Positions 35,712 to 43,026 of a stretch of DNA of 64,000 bases are shown piece by piece. Position 1 is the first letter of the stretch. Each line of letters begins with the position of its first letter. The DNA is taken from positions 124,001 through 188,000 of the forward strand of contig NZ_CP100647.1 in the NCBI RefSeq assembly GCF_024266585.1, given 5' to 3'. The position numbers and the translations under genes are program-made. Source of the stretch: Xanthomonas sacchari. Its GTDB lineage: Bacteria; Pseudomonadota; Gammaproteobacteria; Xanthomonadales; Xanthomonadaceae. Under the pieces are notes generated by a model. The model made no database searches. It was not told the DNA's origin and saw only the letters and a list, made by a program, of their open reading frames with translations.

Positions 35712-37218
35712 GGGCCGCGCAATAGCGGTCGATGAAGGCCTGGTGCGATGGCATCGCGTCGGCGCAATGGCCGATGGTCTGCTCGACGCTGGCCATGAAG
35801 CGCTCCAGGTCGGCCTGCGGCACCTGGTCCACCAGCGGGTGGTAGGCGCGCGGCAGGATGCCCTGCCCGACCATCACCTGCACCCAGCTGATCTCGGCGA
35901 ACATCTCATCGCCGTTGCGGTAGAAGCGGCCGCTGTCGCGGAACAGGTCCAGCGTCTCCTGCAGCTCCGGGGTGATCGGCATGTTCCGACAGTGCCGCCA
36001 GAACGCGCTGTCGTCGCGCTCGGTGGCGTGGTAGTGCAGCAGCAGGAAGTCGCGGATGCGGTCGAACTCGAAGGCGATACGGTCGTTGTAACGCCGTACC
36101 AGCACCGGGCTGATGCCCTCGCGCGGAAACAGTTCCAGCAGCTTGGAGATGCCGGACTGGACCAGGTGGATGCTGGTCGACTCCAGCGGTTCCATGAAAC
36201 CGCTGGCCAGGCCCAGCGCGACCACGTTGCGGTTCCACACCTGCTTGCGGCGGCCGGTGACGAAGCGCAGCGGCCGCGGCTCGGCCAGGGCCGGGCCGTC
36301 GAGGTTGGCCAGCAGCGTGGCCGCGGCCTCGTCGTCGCTGATGTGCGCGCTGCAGTACACGTAGCCGTTGCCGGTGCGATGCTGCAGCGGGATGCGCCAC
36401 TGCCAGCCGGCCGCGCGCGCGGTGGCGCGGGTGTACGGCGTGGGCGGGCCGACCTTGGCGCAGGGCACCGCCAGCGCGCGGTCGCAGGGCAGCCAGCGGC
36501 TGAAATCGTGGTAGCCGGTGTGCAGCGCCTGCTCGATCAGCAGGCCGCGAAAGCCGGAGCAATCGATGAACAGGTCGCCGGCAATCGCCTCGCCCGAGGC
36601 CAGGCGCACCGCGCTCACGTCGCCCGATTCCGGATGCAGCTGCACCTGCTCGACGATGCCCTCGCGCCGGGTCACCCCGCGCTGTTCGGCGTAGCGGCGC
36701 AGGAAGCCCGCATACAGCGCCGCATCGAAATGGTAGGCGTAGGCGATGTTGGCCAGCGGCGAATTCGGCGGCACGTCGGTGGCCGAGGTCATGAACCTGT
36801 CGCGCTTGGCGGCGACGGTGTTGAGCGTGTAGGCGCCCAGCGGCCGGGCCTTGCCGGCCAGCGCCTGCTTGAACCAGTACTGCTGGAACGGCAGCAGCCC
36901 GAGCGAGTGCCCGATCTCGGTGCCGAAGCCATGCACGTAGGACGTGCCCGGGCGCTGCCAGTCGGCGAACTCGATGCCGAGCTTGAAGCTGCCCTGGGTG
37001 TGGCGCACGAACTCGGCCTCGTTGATGCCGAGCAGGTTGTTGAAGGCCTTGATGTGCGGCACGGTGGCCTCGCCGACGCCGACGATGCCGATCTGCTCGG
37101 ACTCGATCAAGGTGATGCGGTACTCGGGGCCCAGCACACGCGCCAGCGCGGCAGCGGCCATCCAGCCGGCGGTGCCGCCGCCGACGATGACCAGGTTGCG
37201 GAGAGGGGCGGCGATCAT
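35701..37218 (-). CDS. Flavin-dependent tryptophan halogenase family protein
   Basis: 505 aa from the ATG at 37218 (upstream in-frame codons lack family similarity). FAD-binding VIVGGGTAGWMAAAALA (10-26) and GVGEATVPHIKAFN. The halogenase hallmark residues align by number with PrnA: Lys79 in GSFKLGI, GWQWRIP at 271-277 (the WxWxIP motif), and Glu346 in FMEPLESTSIHL. These should support hypochlorous-acid-type halogenation with FADH2 and chloride. No flavin reductase and no peptide- or polyketide-synthase genes are nearby. Instead it lies 118 nt behind a TonB receptor gene, as in many Xanthomonas and Caulobacter nutrient-uptake clusters, where its true substrate is unknown. The stop codon lies in the loop of a perfect 7-bp hairpin (35694-35711). 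Confidence 0.88.
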   Translation of the reverse strand: MIAAPLRNLVIVGGGTAGWMAAAALARVLGPEYRITLIESEQIGIVGVGEATVPHIKAFNNLLGINEAEFVRHTQGSFKLGIEFADWQRPGTSYVHGFGTEIGHSLGLLPFQQYWFKQALAGKARPLGAYTLNTVAAKRDRFMTSATDVPPNSPLANIAYAYHFDAALYAGFLRRYAEQRGVTRREGIVEQVQLHPESGDVSAVRLASGEAIAGDLFIDCSGFRGLLIEQALHTGYHDFSRWLPCDRALAVPCAKVGPPTPYTRATARAAGWQWRIPLQHRTGNGYVYCSAHISDDEAAATLLANLDGPALAEPRPLRFVTGRRKQVWNRNVVALGLASGFMEPLESTSIHLVQSGISKLLELFPREGISPVLVRRYNDRIAFEFDRIRDFLLLHYHATERDDSAFWRHCRNMPITPELQETLDLFRDSGRFYRNGDEMFAEISWVQVMVGQGILPRAYHPLVDQVPQADLERFMASVEQTIGHCADAMPSHQAFIDRYCAARPA

Positions 37219-37260
37219 GCGTGCGTGGTCCTGTACCGGAAAAAGGGGCGACCGCATATG

Positions 37261-37286
37261 CGGACGGGGCCACACGGCCCCGTCCG
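37261..37286. promoter_or_regulatory. Perfect 11-bp hairpin between TonB receptor and halogenase genes
   Basis: CGGACGGGGCC and GGCCCCGTCCG with a 4-nt loop (ACAC) lie between the receptor stop (37337) and the halogenase start (37218). On the minus strand no T-run follows directly (five T residues appear about 15 nt later). It could attenuate readthrough or protect the upstream receptor mRNA, giving more receptor than halogenase. Confidence 0.6.
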
Positions 37287-37336
37287 TTGAAACCCCACGC
37301 GCGCCGGTCGGGCACGCGCGTGGGTCATGCAGTGGA

Positions 37337-40300
37337 TCAGAACTTGGCGCCGATCTCGAAGGTCACGGTGCGCGGCACGTACATGATGTCGCCGGTCTTG
37401 TTGATGCTGATGTTCGGATCGTACCGGCCGTTGCTGCCGAAGTCGTTGTAGACGTACGTGTTGTAGTTCTTGAAGTTGAAGGCGTTGAGCAGGTTCACGC
37501 GCGCCGACAGCTTGAAGTCCTTGTACACGGTGAAGTCCTTCGACGCCTGGAAGTCGACCGTGCGGTAGCCCCAGATCTTGCCGCCGACCAGGAACTTGCC
37601 ATTGCCCGGCGGAATCGCCGCGACCTGCTGGCAGGTCGCACCATCGGGATCGGTGTGGCCATAGCACGCGATGGTGTTGATCGGCTCCGGCGTCGCCAGC
37701 ACCACCTTGGCGCCGAAGGTCATCCCCCACGGACCGTCGATCGAGCCGGAGGCGACGAAGCGGTGGCCCGCCACGGCGTCGGACTTCACGAACGGATAGT
37801 CGTGGATGGTGGCCTTGTCGAAGCCGAAGGGCTCGTCGATGTTGCGGTTCTGGCGCGCATTGGTGTGCGTGTAGGACAGGGTCAGGCCCCAGCCGGATTC
37901 CTTGGTGTAGGGCTTCTCCGCCGACAGCAGCACCTGGGTGGTGCGCTGCTCCAGACCGTTCATGCCGATGATGGTGTTCTTGTACCCCGGCACCGGCTCG
38001 CCCCACGGCGCGCTGCCGTTCTCGAAGTACGCGCCGTTCGGGTAACGGTTGATCAGCGACATGGCGAAGCCGTCGTAGCTCAGGTTGCGCTGCACGGTCA
38101 CGTCGGTCAGCCAGTCGCCGACCTGGTTGCTGATGCCGATGCTGTACTGGTCGCTGTACGGGGTCTTCAGATGGTTGTTGAACATGAACAGCTCGCCGCT
38201 GCCGCTGACGCCGGCGATGGCATTGAGATTGTCCATGCCGTTGAGGTACTTCGTATCCCACGGCACGCACACGCGATCGCTGCGGTAGCACTGGCCGGTG
38301 GCGGGATTCTGGAAGAACACCGCGACCGGCGACAGCGCCGCCTTGCTGGTTTCGTACGCCATCTGCTCGAACAGGTTGCGGTCGTAGGACCGCCCGGCAC
38401 CGCCATGCAGCACGGCGGACTGGTCACCGAAGAAGTCGTAGGAGAAGCCCAGACGCGGCTGCCATGCATCCTTGAAGTTCTTGCGGTTGTGGCCGTTGCT
38501 GATGTAGTCGGCGGCATTGACGCCGCTCGGCAGCAGGCGGTTGGCCCAGGGCTGGCCCGGGTTGGCAGGATCGTCGGAATACAGCGCCTGCACGAAGGCG
38601 GCCGAGGTGACGAAGTCGGTGTAGGCCGGGTTGTCCTCGTAATCCCAGCGCACGCCGATGTTCAGCATCAGCTTGTCGTTGACCGCCCAGTCGTCCTGCA
38701 GGTAGATGCCGTACTGCTTGGCCTTGGTGGAGACCACCGCGCTCTGGCCCGGGGTGGCGTACGGCGAATAGAAGTCCACGCGATAGGGCGTGGCGGCGAC
38801 ACCGTTGGCGTCGACCGAGTAGCTGAACTGCGGGTTCAAGGAGGCGGCATCCTGCGCCGTCAGCTTGATGTCCTTGTAGTTCACGCCCATCTTGATGGTG
38901 TGGTCGCCATGCCACTGGAAGCTGGTGAAGGTCAGGTCGTTCTGCAGCGACCAGCCCTCCTGCTGGCGTTTCTGCACGCTGGCGCCACCGGCCGGTCCCG
39001 TGGACAGGAAGTTGTACTCGCCGATGTTCGGATCGGTGTAGTCCAGGTAGTTGTAGATGACGCCGTTGCCAACACTCATCGGCAACGGATCGTTGCGGCC
39101 GTCCTCGCGGCTGACGATCAATTCGTTGTACCAGGCATCGGCGCTGTGCGCCCAACGCAACGCGACGCGCTTGTCCTTGTTGATCTTGTCCAGACCGTGA
39201 TCGGTCGCGTTCTGCCCGCCGACGTTGTCGGTCTGGGTTTCGTCGCGGACCTGGGCGCTCAGTTCGAAACGGTCGCGATCGGTCGGCTCGAAATCGATCT
39301 TGCCGAAGTACAGGTCTTCGGTGAACGGCAGGTTGGCCGCGCCGTACTGGCCGGACAGGTTCGCCGGCAGGAAACCGACATACGGTGCCGCCTTGGCGTC
39401 GGGATAGATCGTGCGCGGCACGACGTTGTCCTTGCCTTCGTAGGCGAAGAAGAAGTGCATGCGGTCCTGCAGGATCGGACCGCCGATCGCGAAGCCGTAT
39501 TCCTTGGTCTGCGAGTCCACCTTCTTGCCCGTGGCTTCTTCGGCCGGGCTCTTGTCGCGCAGATCCTGGTCGGTATAGCGGTAGAACACCTCGCCGTGGA
39601 ACTCGTTGGTACCGGACTTGGTCGCCGCGGTAACCGCCGCGCCGCTCACCTGGCCGAACTCGGCCTTGTAGTTGGAGGTGATGACCTTGTATTCGCCGAT
39701 CGCCAGCTGCGGGAAGGGGTTGCCCTGGCTGTCGTTCTGCCCAGCGATACCCCCCTTGGCCACGTAGCTCTTCTGGCTGACGCCGTCGATGTAGAGGTTG
39801 CCGGCGCTGCTGTTGGAGGCGCCGCCGCGCAAGGTGGTGTGTCCCTGCGAATCGATCTGGAACACCATGCCCGGCACGGTGTCGGCGAACTCCAGGAAGT
39901 TGCGGGTGGCCTGCGGCAGCTGCTCGATCTGGTGCAGCGACACCACGTTGCCCACTTCCGAGGTCTTGACGTCCTTGAGCAACGGCGCGCTGACGGTGAT
40001 GGTGTCCAGCGTGGTCGCATTGCCGCCGGCGGCCGGGGTGGCGGCATCGAGATCGACGGTGGACGAGGACGCCACCTGCAGGGTCACGGTCTTGGTGACG
40101 CCGTTGGCCTCGACCTTGTAGGTGCCCGGCGGCAGGCCGACCACGGTATAGCTGCCGTTGGCGGCGATCGGCGCGCGACGCACCGAGCCGGTGGCGATGT
40201 TGGTGACGGTGACCTCGCTGCCGGCCTGGGCCGCGGCGACCTGACCGCGCAAGGTCGCATTGCTGGACTGGGCCATCGCCGGCATCGTGGCGAACAGGCA

Positions 40301-40366
40301 GGTCGCCAGCGCGCAGCACAGCAGGCTGCGTGCGGGCAGGTTGGAAGCGGAACGCTGTTTCTTCAT
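37337..40366 (-). CDS. TonB-dependent receptor (Oar/CarboxypepD-regulatory type)
   Basis: 1,009 aa from the ATG at 40366 with GGAGGG 8 nt upstream. Signal peptide (KKQRSASNLPARSLLCCALA, then ATCLFATMPAMAQ). Next a carboxypeptidase-regulatory-like domain (NATLRGQVAAAQAGSEVTV, then GLPPGTYKVEANG) and a plug domain (VGNVVSLHQIEQLPQATRNF, then TTLRGGASNSSAGNLYIDGV). The long beta-barrel ends in aromatic Phe (FEIGAKF). It should import a ligand across the outer membrane with TonB energy; receptors of this type in Xanthomonas often import plant-derived oligosaccharides. The upstream LacI gene and downstream halogenase suggest an induced uptake unit. The ribosome-binding site lies within a small hairpin (40374-40386). 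Confidence 0.92.
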   Translation of the reverse strand: MKKQRSASNLPARSLLCCALATCLFATMPAMAQSSNATLRGQVAAAQAGSEVTVTNIATGSVRRAPIAANGSYTVVGLPPGTYKVEANGVTKTVTLQVASSSTVDLDAATPAAGGNATTLDTITVSAPLLKDVKTSEVGNVVSLHQIEQLPQATRNFLEFADTVPGMVFQIDSQGHTTLRGGASNSSAGNLYIDGVSQKSYVAKGGIAGQNDSQGNPFPQLAIGEYKVITSNYKAEFGQVSGAAVTAATKSGTNEFHGEVFYRYTDQDLRDKSPAEEATGKKVDSQTKEYGFAIGGPILQDRMHFFFAYEGKDNVVPRTIYPDAKAAPYVGFLPANLSGQYGAANLPFTEDLYFGKIDFEPTDRDRFELSAQVRDETQTDNVGGQNATDHGLDKINKDKRVALRWAHSADAWYNELIVSREDGRNDPLPMSVGNGVIYNYLDYTDPNIGEYNFLSTGPAGGASVQKRQQEGWSLQNDLTFTSFQWHGDHTIKMGVNYKDIKLTAQDAASLNPQFSYSVDANGVAATPYRVDFYSPYATPGQSAVVSTKAKQYGIYLQDDWAVNDKLMLNIGVRWDYEDNPAYTDFVTSAAFVQALYSDDPANPGQPWANRLLPSGVNAADYISNGHNRKNFKDAWQPRLGFSYDFFGDQSAVLHGGAGRSYDRNLFEQMAYETSKAALSPVAVFFQNPATGQCYRSDRVCVPWDTKYLNGMDNLNAIAGVSGSGELFMFNNHLKTPYSDQYSIGISNQVGDWLTDVTVQRNLSYDGFAMSLINRYPNGAYFENGSAPWGEPVPGYKNTIIGMNGLEQRTTQVLLSAEKPYTKESGWGLTLSYTHTNARQNRNIDEPFGFDKATIHDYPFVKSDAVAGHRFVASGSIDGPWGMTFGAKVVLATPEPINTIACYGHTDPDGATCQQVAAIPPGNGKFLVGGKIWGYRTVDFQASKDFTVYKDFKLSARVNLLNAFNFKNYNTYVYNDFGSNGRYDPNISINKTGDIMYVPRTVTFEIGAKF

Positions 40367-40373
40367 GACAAAA

Positions 40374-40386
40374 GCCCTCCCAGGGC
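40374..40386. promoter_or_regulatory. Small hairpin covering the receptor ribosome-binding site
   Basis: On the minus strand GCCCT-GGG-AGGGC forms a 5-bp stem that contains the GGAGGG ribosome-binding site of the TonB receptor, followed by TTTT. It may limit translation or act as a weak terminator between the LacI gene and the receptor gene. Confidence 0.35.
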
Positions 40387-40457
40387 GCTCAACAGGATCA
40401 TTGTTGTGTTCTTTTAGGTGCTGCAAAAAAACGACATCGGTGCTGCATGCGTCGGTG

Positions 40458-41519
40458 TCAGTCCATGGCGGTCCCTCGCTTGGCACTGGAAGCACGAACG
40501 ATGAGTTGCGGGGCGATCGCGCCGGCCGCCGCTGCCGCTGCCGCCGGCGCGGCGTGCGGCTCCAGTGCGGCGAGCAGCAGCTGCATGGCGCGCGCGCCGA
40601 AGCCGGCGATGTCCACGCGCATGGTCGTCAGGGCCGGATGCACGTAGCGCGCCATCGGCACGTCGTCGAAGCCGGCCAGGGCGATGTCCTCGGGCACGCG
40701 CAACCCGGCATGGGTGAAGGCGAACAGGCAGCCCAGGGCCATCATGTCGTTGGCGGCGAACACCACGTCCGGCCGCTGGCCTTGCAGCAGGGCTTCGCCG
40801 GCGCGGTAGCCGGAGGCCTCGTCGAAGGCACCGGGCAGCACCAGCGGCGCCACCTGCGGGCAGCACGCGCGCAGTTCGTCGCGGTAGCCGCGCAGGCGCT
40901 CGTGCGCGTCGAAGTTGTCGTCCGGCCCGGCGATGAAGGCGATGCGGCGATGGCCCACGTCCAGCAGGTGGCGGGTCATCGCGCGCGCGCCGCCGTAGTT
41001 GTCGACGTTGAGCACCTGCGCCTCGCCCAGGCGCTCGGCGCAGTTCATCAGCACCGTCGGCAGCGCGCCGGGCAGCATGTCGGCCGGGTCCTCGGCATCG
41101 CTGGCCAGGGACGGCGACATGATCAGCAAGCCGTCGACGCGGCCGGGCATGCGCCGCACCGCCAGCCGCTGCTGCTCCGGTTCGCCGTGATAGCTGGACA
41201 CCAGCAGGTGCAGGCCACGCTCGCGCGCCACCGTGTCGATGCCGCGGATCAGTTCGGAGAAGAACTCGCCGTGCAGGTCCGGCAGCACCACGCCGATGGT
41301 GTGGGTGCGGCGGCTGCTCAGGCTGCGCGCGGCATGGTGCGGCACGTAGTGCAGGGTGCGCGCGGCTTCCAGCACCCGCGCGCGCACCGTCTCGGCCACG
41401 TGCTGGTGGCCGTTCATGGTGCGCGAGACGGTGGCCACCGAGACGTTGGCCAGGCGCGCCACGTCCTTGATGGTGATGTTGGCGCGCGGATCCGGCGCCG
41501 GGACGGGGGGTGGGCTCAC
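40458..41519 (-). CDS. LacI family transcriptional regulator
   Basis: 353 aa from the GTG at 41519, which has TGGAGG 7 nt upstream; longer in-frame extensions look non-coding. The N-terminal helix-turn-helix is ITIKDVARLANVSVATVSRT followed by MNGHQHVAETVRARVLEAA, the LacI DNA-binding domain with hinge (ARSLSSRRTHTIGVVLPDL). The periplasmic-binding-protein-like effector domain has GLLIMSPS, HRRIAFIAGPDDN, DVVFAANDMMALGCL and ALAGFDDVPMARYVHPALTT. It should repress the receptor/halogenase genes until a sugar-like ligand binds. Its stop is 92 nt upstream of the receptor start, same strand. The stretch between holds a weak hairpin plus T7 and the inverted repeat GACACCGACGCA/TGCAGCACCGATGTC, a possible binding site. 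Confidence 0.92.
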   Translation of the reverse strand: MSPPPVPAPDPRANITIKDVARLANVSVATVSRTMNGHQHVAETVRARVLEAARTLHYVPHHAARSLSSRRTHTIGVVLPDLHGEFFSELIRGIDTVARERGLHLLVSSYHGEPEQQRLAVRRMPGRVDGLLIMSPSLASDAEDPADMLPGALPTVLMNCAERLGEAQVLNVDNYGGARAMTRHLLDVGHRRIAFIAGPDDNFDAHERLRGYRDELRACCPQVAPLVLPGAFDEASGYRAGEALLQGQRPDVVFAANDMMALGCLFAFTHAGLRVPEDIALAGFDDVPMARYVHPALTTMRVDIAGFGARAMQLLLAALEPHAAPAAAAAAAGAIAPQLIVRASSAKRGTAMD

Positions 41520-41776
41520 CGGCGTGCCTCCAGGGTCCGGAACGGGGTGGACAGGGTCGCGGGGGACCGGTCGGACCCGCGCGTGGCGGCGCGCAGGCGC
41601 GGCGCGGAGGACGCGGTGTCGGTGCCCAGCGGCGCACGGGACGAACGGGCCGCCTGCCGATGCGCACGCGGCGGCCGGCGGCCGTCCTGCGCCTGCACCG
41701 GCGCCGTCATCGCAAGTCCGCACAGGACGGCAGACAGCACCCAGGGGCAGCGGCGCGCGCCACCGTGACCGAGCAC
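41516..41776 (-). CDS. Possible small secreted protein upstream of the LacI gene
   Basis: 86 aa if started at the GTG at 41776. The N-terminus looks like a signal peptide (RRCPWVLSAVLCGLAMTAPV, then QAQDG). The rest is Arg/Ala/Ser-rich and resembles no family I know (RPPRAHRQAARSS...). Its TGA overlaps the LacI GTG start (GTGA), suggesting translational coupling. The consensus operator at 41858-41871 lies about 80 bp upstream of its start. The basic, low-complexity mature part could also be a chance frame in GC-rich DNA, so confidence is low. Confidence 0.35.
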   Translation of the reverse strand: MLGHGGARRCPWVLSAVLCGLAMTAPVQAQDGRRPPRAHRQAARSSRAPLGTDTASSAPRLRAATRGSDRSPATLSTPFRTLEARR

Positions 41777-41857
41777 TCGGATGATCTCAGACGAATATCG
41801 CACTGGGTCCCCCGGCCAGTACCGCCTCAATCGAGGTGGGCGGACGTTAGCAGCAAC

Positions 41858-41871
41858 TGCAAGCGGTTACA
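41858..41871. promoter_or_regulatory. Consensus LacI-family operator (TGCAAGCGGTTACA)
   Basis: TGCAAGCGGTTACA matches the LacI/GalR-type palindrome TGNAANCGNTTNCA at every fixed position. It lies in the divergent region between the LacI-side genes (minus strand) and the lipoprotein-plsB genes (plus strand). The most likely role is autoregulation of the LacI regulator and its cluster. Confidence 0.65.
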
Positions 41872-42087
41872 TGATGCGTCGCAACATGCGCAATCCCCTG
41901 GCACATCTGGCCACACGCCGACAAGCCTGTCCCGGGGGGGCCCAGCCGGGTCATGCAATGTCCTGCCGCGACAGGCCCACCCCTGGGTGCCTGCCGGGTC
42001 GCCCCCGCCCCGCCGACCCGCCCGGCTTGCCGGAATCGTCCGCGCCCAGCAAGATGCGGAACGTTTTGGGGAACGAGCCCGCACCAT

Positions 42088-43026
42088 ATGTCGTCCTGCC
42101 CGACCCGGGTCATCTCCTCACGCGCGCTGTGCGGCCTACTGTTGGCGATGCTCGCCCTGGCTGCGGGCGGGTGCACGCGCACGCCCGCCGAACTGCCCGG
42201 CGCCAGCGCCGAGCCGGCCGCGGCGGTGCGCACGCTGGCGCACGCGCTACAGCGCAACGACCTGCTCGGTTACGCCCACGCCGCAGTGCCGCCGGCCCAG
42301 TACCAGCGCCTGCAGCAGGCCTGGAGCGAGGATCGCAGCCGCTGGCCGCTGACCGAACTGCCGCTGGCCGAACGCCTGCCCGCGGTGCTCGACACCCTCG
42401 CCGCGCCCGGCGCCGAGCGCCAGCTGCAACGCGCCTTCGACGCGCAGTTCGGCGGCCAGGCGGCGAGCCTGAAGCAGGCGGCGCACTCGCTGGGCCTGTT
42501 CGGCGTGCAGTTCCTGCGCAACCAGGGCCATTACACGCCGGAACAGCGCGGCCACTACGTGCAGCTGGTGCAGGCGCTGAGCGCCTGGGCCGCGCGCGCG
42601 CCGTTGTCCGAGCGCAAGCGCGCCCAGGCGGCGATCGCACGGCTGTGCGCCGGCGCGCGCCGCACCGGCGTGCGCAGCGACGCCGACCTGCGCCGCCTGG
42701 GCATGGACGAGAGCCTGCGCCGGCTGGGCCCGTTCCTGGCCGACCTCAAGGCGGTGCTGGCCGACTACGGCCTGGACCTGGACGCCAGCGCCGGCGCGCT
42801 GCGCACCGGCCTGGTGAACCAGCAGGGCGACCAGGCCGTGGTGCGCATCCAGTACCCGCTGGACGGCGAACAGATCGACACCACCGCGGTCCTGGTGCGC
42901 CGCGACGGGCACTGGTACCTGCGCGACACCCTCAGCGAGGTGGAGGCGCTGCTGGCGGCCAGCGCCGGCGCCGCCGCCCCGGCCGCGGCACCCGCCGCCG
43001 ACCCCGCCCCGCCGGCTAAGCGATAA
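42088..43026 (+). CDS. Putative lipoprotein of unknown function upstream of plsB
   Basis: 312 aa from the ATG at 42088; the ribosome-binding site is weak. The N-terminus has a hydrophobic segment and a cysteine (ALCGLLLAMLALAAGGC) that reads as a lipoprotein signal, though the -3 position is Ala instead of the usual Leu. The mature part is mostly helical (RTLAHALQRNDLLGYAHAAV, RRLGMDESLRRLGPFLADLK). It ends with a small beta domain (QAVVRIQYPLDGEQIDTTAV, then DGHWYLRDTLSEVE) and an Ala/Pro tail. I do not recognise the family. The stop overlaps the plsB start by 1 nt (TAATG), so it is probably translated together with the glycerol-3-phosphate acyltransferase. Confidence 0.75.
   Translation: MSSCPTRVISSRALCGLLLAMLALAAGGCTRTPAELPGASAEPAAAVRTLAHALQRNDLLGYAHAAVPPAQYQRLQQAWSEDRSRWPLTELPLAERLPAVLDTLAAPGAERQLQRAFDAQFGGQAASLKQAAHSLGLFGVQFLRNQGHYTPEQRGHYVQLVQALSAWAARAPLSERKRAQAAIARLCAGARRTGVRSDADLRRLGMDESLRRLGPFLADLKAVLADYGLDLDASAGALRTGLVNQQGDQAVVRIQYPLDGEQIDTTAVLVRRDGHWYLRDTLSEVEALLAASAGAAAPAAAPAADPAPPAKR

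Noticed and set aside
35701-37218. Halogenated natural-product gene cluster
   Set aside because: No synthase, tailoring or flavin reductase genes are nearby; the context is a TonB receptor and a LacI regulator.
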